This document shows, piece after piece, positions 23,796 through 33,274 of a DNA stretch of 64,000 bases (position 1 is its first letter; every line of letters begins with the position of its first letter). This stretch comes from Bryoerythrophyllum caledonicum. Its lineage: Eukaryota; Streptophyta; Bryopsida; Pottiales; Pottiaceae. The position numbers and the translations under genes were made by a program. The stretch is taken from NCBI GenBank assembly GCA_963971425.1, contig OZ020517.1, positions 11,224,501 to 11,288,500 on the forward strand, given 5' to 3'. Below the pieces are notes generated by a model. The model saw only the letters and a list, made by a program, of their open reading frames with translations. It did not search any database and was not told the origin of the DNA.

Positions 23796-24117
23796 AAAAA
23801 TTGGTGTCACTGGAGATTGAAGTTCTTCTTTTCCTTTTTCTTTTTCTTTTTCATAGAATTGGTTTTTGTGCGTGCAATCAAGCTATGAGACTTGTACTTG
23901 AAAAGTAAAAGCATGTGCTAAAATAGAAAAGAACTAATCTAGTATAGGCATCGAAAATAAAATAGGGCTCAAGAAATCCTACTTGAAAAGTAAAAGCGTG
24001 TTCTAATATAGAAAAGAACTAATCATCTTTAAAAAATATACATTTTTATGTCTTCAACAATATATTAGTAGAAGAAGAATAATCATAGAGGAATATATTT
24101 CACGTTTGAAAAAACTC

Positions 24118-24235
24118 ATAGTGTTTACCCTCAAGAAAAGGAAGTAGTTCCATACTACAAATCCTTTGTCCGGTGGGCATTCACTTAGTGGTGGAACAAA
24201 CAGACACTCTATTCACACCAGCGTTCTTCTCTTTT
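24118..24235 (+). repeat. Dispersed repeat G, copy 1 (upstream of GH9)
   Basis: The order gtgtttaccctcaagaa, tagttccatactac, tttagtggtggaacaaac-like and cac(t)ctattcac is shared with 28205-28330 and, inverted, with 56150-56275. All three copies end in a short run of ttc. It lies 240 bp before the GH9 start, so it may sit in the promoter. Confidence 0.7.
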
Positions 24236-24470
24236 CAGAAGATTAGATAGAATAGAAGAAGACGTATACATAGCCGTCTCAAGCGCTTCATAAAATCATT
24301 GAATACTTCATAAATTCGTCTTCTTTGTTCGTGGATATTGAAGGTAAATTCCTGTTATGATTCTAGCGTTGGAGTTGACTGAAATTTTAGGTTGTTTAAA
24401 ACAAGAAGAGTAAGCACTGTGATCATTTCACCGAGTGCTGAATAATTTTATGTGGTACCCAGGCTTCAAC

Positions 24471-27400
24471 ATGAAAACAACAGTTGTGGTTGTGCTGCTG
24501 CTTCTATTGACAAGAGTTGCAATTAAGCATTCGGAGGCGGCTCCGGATGATCATGGCAGCTTGTTCAACTATAGCGATGCCCTGTCGAAAAGCATATTGT
24601 TTCTGGAGGGCCAGCGCTCCGGGAAGCTCCCGCCTGACCAACGCATGACATGGCGAGGTGACTCTGCTCTCTCCGACGGCAACACGGCCAATGTAAGCCT
24701 GCCTCCTTTGGATCAGTAATTATTTCAAACGTAATAATCACGTTCATTATTTGTCATTGATCGACACTGAGCTTTGTGCAGATCATTCTAAGTACTCCAG
24801 TTCCACTACTATCAAACCTGCTGTTTTGCACTTGTTGTTTCCAGTGCATATATATATGGCATAGATGATCAAGGAATTTAAGCACAATCAACAATGTGAA
24901 AACTGCCAACTGAATAGTGATACCTGGAAAGTAGATTAGGTACTAACGATGTTTGTTATCCCCATCTTGATGAATGATTACACAATACTCTAGGCACCAT
25001 GCACATCAATAATGATCTTTCCATACTAATATGTTCCTTGTGTTTGCAACTCACAACTCGTATTCACACCCAGAGCACTCGGGTTCTGTTGGTCAACTCC
25101 TACCCTCTATGGATATCTATACTGATGTTTAGTACTTTCAAGGCAGTTGTATGCTGCTAAAATGAGAGTTTCAGTCTACAGTACTTGTTCATGTGTCTTG
25201 GCATGCTAACTTAGGACTTGATATACTAGTGAAGAAAGCCATGAGAATTATTCTCACACGTCGCCGTTGTGAATGAACGTGCAGGTGGATTTAACAGGAG
25301 GGTACTACGATGCCGGAGACAACGTGAAGTACCAGTTGCCGATGGCGTTCAGCATCACCATGCTGTCGTGGGGCGTGCTCCAGTACCAGAGCGCCTTAAC
25401 TAAGACCGGCCAGCTCGCGTACGCGCAGCAAGCCATTCGATGGGGCACCGACTACTTCCTCAAGTGCGCTGCATCCCCAGCCCACCTCTGGGTCCAGGTA
25501 CAAATGATAGATTTGAGCATGTTAGACTTGTCAAAAGACGATACAACTTGGTCAGTGAGAGGGAGAGAGCACGATCGGCGATGTGGAAGCCGCTGTCATA
25601 ACGAATATAGTACTAGTCGGATATAACGAATATAGTACTAGATTATCGATGTCGAATCTAGTACTATATTCGTTACATGATCGATGATGAATTGTTGTAA
25701 GCATGATGTTGGTTGATTTGCAGGTTGGGGATCCAGACTCGGATCACGGGTGCTGGGAGAGATCCGAGGACATGGACACGCCCCGCACCGCGCATCAGAT
25801 CAACGCCTCGTCACCGGGCACCGAGGTCGCAGCGGAGACCGCTGCCGCTCTAGCGGCCGCGTCGATTGTTTTCCGCGATGTGGACCCTGCCTACGCCGAG
25901 AAGCTCCTTGACACTGCCATGACTGTAAGTTCACCGCAACCGTGACACTAGATTCGACATCGATAAGTATTACAAGGTTACAGATTGAGTACAGCAACCT
26001 CACTAGTATCATCGATCGATGAGAATGACAATAGTTTCACTGTAACAGCACTAGAATGAATGATGTGTAGGACGGAAATGTTACTGCAACTATGACACTA
26101 GAATCATTGATGATGGGTATGATTGCATCAACTTGTGACGTACTCACAACCGTTGACGTAGCCGGGCTATTTCGATGCAGGTTTTTGACTTCGCTGATTC
26201 TCATCGAGGTGCTTATGGGGATGCGTGCCCTTACTACTGCTCGTCAGGGTACAACGTAAGTCATGGTTGACGAGTATTCCCGCAGTTTATGCATGCTTGG
26301 CAGTCGGTGTGAAAATATATTGTTTCACATCGCCAACTCATGAGTTGTGGATTCGGATTGCAGGATGAGCTTTTGTGGGCCGCGGCGTGGCTGTACAAGG
26401 CCTCGAGCTTACCCCAGTTTTTACGCTACGTGGTGGACAACAGCAGCTCGAGCTACTCCACGTCGGAGTTCAGCTGGGACAACAAAAACGCCGGAGTGCA
26501 AGTCCTCCTCTCCACTGTATGTGCACCTCAAACCCTAATCCTAAGGCCTCCGACCTTGTTTTATCCGTCATTCCAACTTCATTCTAGCTTTTTCTTAGTA
26601 CGAATTACCTAGACTGACAACATGATTGATCGACAAGCAGCTCTACTTTAATGGAGAAGCGTCGCTACAGAGCTACGCCGCCCAAGCGGATGAGTTTGTA
26701 TGCGCAACTCTTCCCCAAAGCGCACAGAAAGCTCTGCAATACACCCCAGGCAAGTGAAGTTTCTCCAACTTTCCCCCTACTCTAATGCAATTCCTTGCAA
26801 GTGAAGAGCTCCTTGGATGTGGAGAGGGGAAGAAACAATTAGGGGACAATAATTTGATTTTGCAGGAGGTCTGCTTTACGTGCGCGAGGGCGCCAACTTG
26901 CAGTACGTCGCGGGTTCGTCGTTCTTACTGGCGGTTTACGGCGACGCGATCGACGCGGCCAAGCGGACGGTCCTCAGCGGCGGCACCTCCTTCTCCTCCA
27001 GGGATCTCTGGACATTCGCCAAATCCCAGGTCGAGCTTCACCTCCCACAAAACCTCCTCATTCTTGTCTGAAGTTGATCATATTCCAATATGACAAACGA
27101 TCTCAATCTACGTGTACAGTGCCGTATTTAAACATGATAAGGTTCAGATATTGACATGACCTCCAAATGAAACACGTTAGTTGAAGAATCTTCAGTCCAA
27201 AGGTGTATGTCTGATAATCTATAATGCTTCTTTTGCATATTTTATAGAGTGAAATACGTGCTTGTATATACGGTTTCCGATAGACATTTAAGGGTTATTA
27301 AGCCTTAAAGGTATGTGGGGGATTGTATATAGGCACATATTTTACTCTTTAGAATACAAAAATTGTATTATAGTTTAGCAAGACTTACACCTTTGGATTA

Positions 27401-27980
27401 ACATCTTTCATTTGAAGGTAATTTCTATACTTGAACCTTATCATGTTCAAAAACAACAGCATGTAGAACATTGTGGCCACTTGGGGCTCATCCTGACATG
27501 TAAGGGTTGAACCACAAGTCAATAATTCTAACAAGACATTTGATGACAATTTTCTACAGGTGGATTATGTGTTAGGCAAGAATCCCTTAGGGCGGTCGTA
27601 CATGGCAGGATTTGGCAATAACCCGCCTCAGCAAGTGCACCACCGAAGCGCCTCCATTGTTTCTATCCACAACAACCCAAACCATGTCGGATGTGGCCAA
27701 GGCTATACCGATTGGTTTAACAGCAACAAACCTAACCCTAATGTCTTGACAGGTGATGTCAAGACCTAACCATAATGTCTCGAGTCTAATGTCATATAAT
27801 TTTTTTATTATGAAAAAGTGAATTTATAGTGATAGATTAGTTGTTGGTTTTGCAGGTGCAATCGTTGGAGGGCCAAATATTGATGATGGATTCTCTGATT
27901 TGCGGAACGTTGCGGCATATTCCGAGCCGACAACGTACATCAATGCTATCTTCATCGGCCTCTTTGCAAAATTTGTTTAA
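24471..27980 (+). CDS. Endo-1,4-beta-glucanase (cellulase), glycoside hydrolase family 9
   Basis: Nine exons (24471-24692, 25285-25497, 25724-25924, 26181-26255, 26364-26516, 26641-26749, 26866-27029, 27560-27752, 27856-27980) give 484 residues, the size of a secreted plant GH9 without an extra cellulose-binding module. Residues 1-23 form a signal peptide ([15 protein letters not shown]). Catalytic markers are present: DAGDN (Asp83, Asp86), HHR (His406-His407), and Asp458 with Glu467 in the final SEPTTYINA block. GH9 enzymes hydrolyse internal beta-1,4-glucan bonds by inversion and act in the wall during growth or abscission. All introns are GT-AG except intron 6 (26750-26865), which needs a GC donor (cag/gcaagt) to keep frame. 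An earlier in-frame ATG at 24450 would put seven residues before the signal peptide; 24471 is preferred. Intron 7 holds an inverted MITE pair. Exons are GC-rich against AT-rich introns. No lesion is seen. Confidence 0.93.
25599..25675. repeat. Perfect 19-bp hairpin in GH9 intron 2
   Basis: taacgaatatagtactaga at 25624-25642 is followed after 14 bases by its exact inverted complement at 25657-25675. A further direct copy of most of the arm lies at 25599-25617. The function is unknown. Confidence 0.85.
27115..27511. mobile_element. Inverted pair of family A MITEs in GH9 intron 7
   Basis: An inverted, 5'-truncated copy (about 27115-27298, ending gacatttaagggttatta) lies head to head with a direct copy (about 27298-27511, ending gacatgtaagggttgaa). 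Shared words with the complete copy at 2001-2234 are tagcaagacttacacctt and accttatcatgttcaa. Together they make intron 7 (27030-27559) the second longest of the gene. Confidence 0.65.
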
Positions 27981-28019
27981 ACACCATATTTATGATATTG
28001 GGATATTCCCAAGACTTTA

Positions 28020-28115
28020 AAAGGTATGAATGGTTTTCCCAATAGTAATTGTTTGTGCACTTTCCAATAGTAATTCCCAATAGTAATTCCCAATAGTAAT
28101 TGTTTGTGCACCTTG
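28020..28115 (+). repeat. Short tandem repeat downstream of GH9
   Basis: A unit ttcccaatagtaattg is repeated four to five times, two of the copies followed by tttgtgcac. It lies about 50 bp past the GH9 stop, so it may fall in the 3' untranslated region. Confidence 0.75.
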
Positions 28116-28204
28116 TTGTATGAGGACCGACAAAGTCCTTGGGGGAGATGACATGTCGGTTGTCTCTTAGGCAATTAGTGTAGGGAAGCACTTAGTGTAG
28201 AAAA

Positions 28205-28326
28205 GTGTTTATCCTCAAGAGGGGGGAGTAGTTCTATTACACTAGCCTATGTCCCATGGCCATATCCTTAGTGAAGAGAATGAACAAACACTATATTCAC
28301 GTTGGTCTCCGAAGGAGACCGGAGTT
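28205..28326 (+). repeat. Dispersed repeat G, copy 2, leading into the TTC array
   Basis: The same phrase order as copies 1 and 3 (gtgtttatcctcaagag, gtagttctat, atgaacaaacactatattcac) is followed by ggagttgttcttcttc, where the long TTC run starts. A small perfect stem, ggtctcc-gaa-ggagacc, stands at 28303-28319. Confidence 0.65.
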
Positions 28327-30347
28327 GTTCTTCTTCTTCTTCTTGTTCTTCTTCTTGTTCTTCTTGTTCTTCTTCTTGTTCTTCTTCTTCTTCTTCTTGT
28401 TCTTCTTCTTCTTCTTCTTGTTCTTCTTCTTCTTGTTCTTCTTCTTCTTCTTGTTCTTCTTCTTCTTCTTGTTCTTCTTCTTCTTCTTCTTCTTCTTCTT
28501 CTTCTTCTTCTTCTTCTTCTTCTTCTTCTTCTTCTTCTTCTTCTTCTTCTTCTTCTTCTTCTTCTTCTTCTTCTTCTTCTTCTTCTTCTTCTTCTTCTTC
28601 TTCTTCTTCTTCTTCTTCTTCTTCTTCTTCTTCTTCTTCTTCTTCTTCTTCTTCTTCTTGTTCTTCTTCTTCTTGTTCTTCTTCTTCTTCTTCTTCTTCT
28701 TCTTCTTCTTCTTCTTTCTTCTTCTTCTTCTTCTTCTTCTTCTTCTTCTTCTTCTTCTTCTTCTTCTTCTTCTTCTTCTTCTTCTTCTTCTTCTTCTTCT
28801 TCTTCTTCTTCTTCTTCTTCTTCTTCTTCTTCTTCTTCTTCTTCTTCTTCTTCTTCTTCTTCTTCTTCTTCTTCTTCTTCTTCTTCTTCTTCTTCTTTCT
28901 TCTTCTTCTTCTTCTTCTTCTTCTTCTTCTTCTTCTTCTTCTTCTTCTTCTTCTTCTTCTTCTTCTTCTTCTTCTTCTTCTTCTTCTTCTTCTTCTTCTT
29001 CTTCTTCTTCTTCTTCTTCTTCTTCTTCTTCTTCTTCTTCTTCTTCTTCTTCTTCTTCTTCTTCTTCNNNNNNNNNNNNNNNNNNNNNNNNNNNNNNNNN
29101 NNNNNNNNNNNNNNNNNNNNNNNNNNNNNNNNNNNNNNNNNNNNNNNNNNNNNNNNNNNNNNNNNNNNNNNNNNNNNNNNNNNNNNNNNNNNNNNNNNNN
29201 NNNNNNNNNNNNNNNNNNNNNNNNNNNNNNNNNNNNNNNNNNNNNNNNNNNNNNNNNNNNNNNNNNNGTTCTTCTTCTTGTTCTTCTTGTTCTTCTTCTT
29301 GTTCTTCTTCTTCTTCTTCTTGTTCTTCTTCTTCTTCTTCTTGTTCTTCTTCTTCTTGTTCTTCTTCTTCTTCTTGTTCTTCTTCTTCTTCTTCTTCTTG
29401 TTCTTCTTCTTCTTCTTCTTCTTCTTCTTCTTCTTCTTCTTCTTCTTCTTCTTCTTCTTCTTCTTCTTCTTCTTCTTCTTCTTCTTCTTCTTCTTCTTCT
29501 TCTTCTTCTTCTTCTTCTCTTCTTCTTCTTCTTCTTCTTCTTCTTCTTCTTCTTCTTCTTCTTCTTCTTCTTCTTCTTCTTCTTCTTCTTCTTCTTCTTC
29601 TTCTTCTTCTTCTTCTTCTTCTTCTTCTTCTTCTTCTTCTTCTTCTTCTTCTTCTTCTTCTTCTTCTTCTTCTTCTTCTTCTTCTCTTCTTCTTCTTCTT
29701 CTTCTTCTTCTTCTTCTTCTTCTTCTTCTTCTTCTTCTTCTTCTTCTTCTTCTTCTTCTTCTTCTTCTTCTTCTTCTTCTTCTTCTTCTTCTTCTTCTTC
29801 TTCTTCTTCTTCTTCTTCTTCTTCTTCTTCTTCTTCTTCTTCTTCTCTTCTTCTTTCTTCTTCTTCTTCTTCTTCTTCTTCTTCTTCTTCTTCTTCTTCT
29901 TCTTCTTCTTCTTCTTCTTCTTCTTCTTCTTCTTCTTCTTCTTCTTCTTCTTCTTCTTCTTCTTCTTCTTCTTCTTCTTCTTCTTCTTCTTCTTCTTCTT
30001 CTTCTTCTTCTTCTTCTTCTTCTTCTTCTTCTTCTTCTTCTTCTCTTCTTCTTCTTCTTCTTCTTCTTCTTCTTCTTCTTCTTCTTCTTCTTCTTCTTCT
30101 TCTTCTTCTTCTTCTTCTTCTTCTTCTTCTTCTTCCTTCTTCTTCTTCTTCTTCTTCTTCTTCTTCTTCTTCTTCTTCTTCTTCTTCTTCTTCTTCTTCT
30201 TCTTCTTCTTCTTCTTCTTCTTCTTCTTCTTCTTCTTCTTCTCTTCTTCTTCTTCTTCTTCTTCTTCTTCTTCTTCTTCTTCTTCTTCTTCTTCTTCTTC
30301 TTCTTCTTCTTCTTCTTCTTCTTCTTCTTCTTCTTCTTCTTCTTCTA
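28327..30347 (+). repeat. (TTC)n / (GAA)n microsatellite, about 2 kb, with an assembly gap
   Basis: Nearly pure TTC occurs on both sides of a 200-N gap (29068-29267). A few single-base slips change its phase (for example near 28717, 28897, 29519, 29685 and 30044). Both the first 150 bp and the first 150 bp after the gap carry TTG interruptions. All long poly-Phe, poly-Leu, poly-Ser, poly-Lys and poly-Glu ORFs here are artefacts. The true length is unknown. Confidence 0.97.
29068..29267. other. Assembly gap (200 N)
   Basis: Exactly 200 unknown bases, the same size as the second gap in the window, which suggests a conventional placeholder and not a measured length. Confidence 0.98.
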
Positions 30348-30603
30348 TGGTTTGAAAAGAAAATGTTTTAGTGATTCTATGAAGAGAAGCCAAATTAGCA
30401 CAAAGCATAGCTTAGATTCACTTCATTGATTCCATGTTGGATATGATACACTGCTAATGATAGGAAATTTACACAAAGAGTGCAATGAAGTGTTAAGTTG
30501 AATGCCATTGAGGGTGGACACAGGACAGGAGACTTTGATGTTTCAAGCCCTTTAAAGTATGTTATGGCATGGTGCACGTTTCCTTGGACAAGAGGCACAT
30601 GTA

Positions 30604-32270
30604 CAGTGGTCAGCAGAAGTGTTCGGACAGGACGCTTCCACTTCCAATATGAGCTAGTTTTCTTACGTAACTCACATTCAAGTTGTAAAAATTTAAACAT
30701 ACAATCACATAGTTACAAAAAACATGTAACATAACATTCATAATAAAAAATGTCAATCAAGAAATCAATCAAAAATAAAACACATGATGTGGGTGTCCAA
30801 TTCTTTATGCAAAAAGTGAAGTGGTTATCTATTTACATTGGAAACAAAGCCATGAGCTACAAAATCAAGCTAAAAACTTGAATGTAGAATCATGAGGACT
30901 ACCTAAAAACTTGAATGTACAATCATAATGACTACCATCGTGTATAGCCACCTTTTGCTTGATAAACATCTGCAGCTCTCTCAGGCATAGACATGATCAA
31001 TTTCCTCACGGTATCAATCTCAATGCTATACCAAATTTCTTGCAATTTCTCCCACAAATCCTTCTTGTTAGTGGGTTTCTTCTTTGACATTCTCATACGA
31101 CGATCTACTTCATTCCAAAGGTGTTCTATAGGATTCAAGTCAGGAGATTGAGCCGGATGCCAAATTAGTTGAAACTTCTGTGCTAACAACCAATCTGTAA
31201 CATACTTAGAAGTATGTTTGGGATCGTTGTCGTGCTGAAAAATAACATTCTCCTCTCCTAAATCATACATGTGTATGATATTCATGAGCTCCATCTCCAA
31301 AATTTCACGATACACAAACTTATCCATGTTTTCTTCTATAAGACGAAGGTTGCCAATTCCCTCCCAAGTCATACATCCCCAAACCATAATGTTTCCACCT
31401 CCAAATTTGATAGTAGGTTGCACATGCTGATCTAAAAGATGCTCTCCTCTCTTCCTCCAACAATACTGCCTCCCATCTGAGCCAAACAAATTGAATTTTG
31501 ACTCATCTGAAAAAACCACATAACTCCAGTCCATCCAACTTGCATGCCTACACTTCTTTGCCCATGCATATCGACGTGCTTTGTGTTTCTTTGACAAGAA
31601 TGGCTTCTTAGTTTTCACTCGTGCTCTCAATCCTTGCCTCTGAAGACATCTTCTAATTGTATCATCACTCAAATCCAATCCTTGAGATCGCATTTCTCTA
31701 CCCACTGCTGCAGCTGTACCATTAGATGGTGCATTCAACAACCTTACAACCTCACGATCACCACGTTCATCAAGAATTCGAGGTCTCCCTTGTGAAGGAG
31801 CATCTCTCAAATGACCTCTCATTGTAAACCTCCGCACAATAGCATGGCAAGTGCTTCGAGAGATGCCTAGAACCGCTGAAATTTCGGAGTACGAATTCCC
31901 TCTCTCATGCATCTGAAGAACTAACTTACGTTCAGCAAGAGTCCTTCTAGGAGCCATAGCTAATCAAGAGCAATCTTATTCAATCACAATGTGTCTTGAA
32001 ATGCAAGAGGTCTCCATAAATACATGTCGATTCTCAAGATTTTTCAGATGCACAACTTGTGTGCATAATGAATTGGACACCCATGATTGACACATCATGA
32101 ACTGCAGCCCATGCAAGTGGCTCAATGTGAATGATGGTACTCTTTCTAGTTTACAAGTGGCTCTTTAGTTATAATTAGCTGAAAAAATCAGCACCCACCT
32201 ACCAAACTCGACAAGTGTTACTATTAAATTGAGATTGTAATTACTGTCCGAACACTTCTGCTGACCACTG
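30604..32270 (-). mobile_element. Tc1-like transposon Tc1-C, structurally complete
   Basis: A perfect 27-bp terminal inverted repeat beginning cagtggtcagcagaagtgtt lies at 30604-30630 and 32244-32270, with TA on each side (30602-30603 and 32271-32272). The length is 1667 bp. One full-length transposase lies inside, on the minus strand. A 33-bp direct repeat (ctaaaaacttgaatgta ... actac) sits at about 30874-30936, across the 3' end of the gene. Confidence 0.95.
30932..31957 (-). CDS. Tc1 transposase, DD34E, intact
   Basis: An uninterrupted 341-residue ORF begins with MAPRRT at 31957. Residues 1-115 hold the paired-like helix-turn-helix DNA-binding region with a GRPR motif at 57-60. A basic stretch at 114-129 could act in nuclear entry. 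The catalytic core has Asp151 (VFSDES), Asp243 (FQHDNDPKH) and Glu278 (NPIEHLW), with exactly 34 residues between the last two, which defines DD34E. Plant mariner elements known to me are mostly DD39D, so this class is unusual in a plant. The enzyme cuts the element out and pastes it into TA sites. The protein is full length for Tc1, and the perfect inverted repeats around it suggest that it moved recently or is still active. No intron is needed. Confidence 0.95.
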   Translation of the reverse strand: MAPRRTLAERKLVLQMHERGNSYSEISAVLGISRSTCHAIVRRFTMRGHLRDAPSQGRPRILDERGDREVVRLLNAPSNGTAAAVGREMRSQGLDLSDDTIRRCLQRQGLRARVKTKKPFLSKKHKARRYAWAKKCRHASWMDWSYVVFSDESKFNLFGSDGRQYCWRKRGEHLLDQHVQPTIKFGGGNIMVWGCMTWEGIGNLRLIEENMDKFVYREILEMELMNIIHMYDLGEENVIFQHDNDPKHTSKYVTDWLLAQKFQLIWHPAQSPDLNPIEHLWNEVDRRMRMSKKKPTNKKDLWEKLQEIWYSIEIDTVRKLIMSMPERAADVYQAKGGYTRW

Positions 32271-32272
32271 TA

Positions 32273-33274
32273 TGCCGGTATGTGTCAGGTTTCATATCTG
32301 GCTACGTTGCTATTATCCTTTGACTGAGGGTGACGAAGCTAGATGGAGGAGCAATGAGCTTGTTGTTCTGACCCCTCTAGTGGTGAAAGGATATTGCTGA
32401 GGACGAACAACTGTCTCTGCAACCATCCCATGAACTGCTTCAACCGTTTATCTCACTTCTTTTGGTGGCTCCTCGCGCAACAGGACAGTGTATATACCGA
32501 GGTTTGAACTCCATTCCTAGACAGGCCGGGTGCCCAGCACAGAGCGAACTACTCTTTCGCCTTTTACTAAAGAATAGTACCGTGCATACCACTAAAAACT
32601 CCGTGGTTTCTTGCTAAAAATCGTCACCTTTCACCCTATAAAATTGTGGAGAAGGTGCCTTTTTCTTGTCCTATGTGACCTAAATGACCCCTCTGGTTAG
32701 GAAATCATGAAATAAGTAGATGAACAACAACAGTTTTGCTACTAGTGCCACCACAATGAGAATCTTGATTAGATGTATACAACATCCGAGAGGTCACCAC
32801 ACCTTGAGCATTATTATGTGAGGCTCCTGCGATCAAAGCTCAAGTTCCCTTCCAGAGTGCCACAACAACCCAACCACGATCCGAGCACAAGATCAATGTG
32901 CTGCGGAGAAAGAGAAAAACGTGGTAAAACTATCCTTCATGGATCATGTAACCACACATGGATATGTTTTAGTCCAAGACTATAATTCGGCATGGGGCCA
33001 TTCCCCTTCAGGTCATTTTAGCCCCAGCTTGAAGACTCTCAGATGCTCATAGAAATCATCAACTAACCATGGTTTTAGTCCCGAGATTCACAAACTTACA
33101 GTCCAAGATTCACACTCCCAGCGGTACCTCCAGGGTTCTCACTAGGAAACTAAATTACACCAAAACATTGGCCATCCATGTGGATTACAAAGAGGAGGCC
33201 AGTTGGTGTCTGTTGTATTTACAAGCACTTGCTGAGACAACAAAATGTGCACCTTGTGATCCAAAGGTCTATGT
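32273..33274. other. Intergenic sequence between Tc1-C and the F-box gene
   Basis: Scattered short ORFs have no family features. The end near 33.0-33.27 kb probably holds the 3' untranslated region of the minus-strand F-box gene. Nothing else is recognised. Confidence 0.5.

Noticed and set aside
28249..30429. Giant ORFs of 690-726 codons on both strands
   Set aside because: They are readings of the (TTC)n array through an N gap (poly-Phe, Leu, Ser, Lys, Glu, Arg), not genes.
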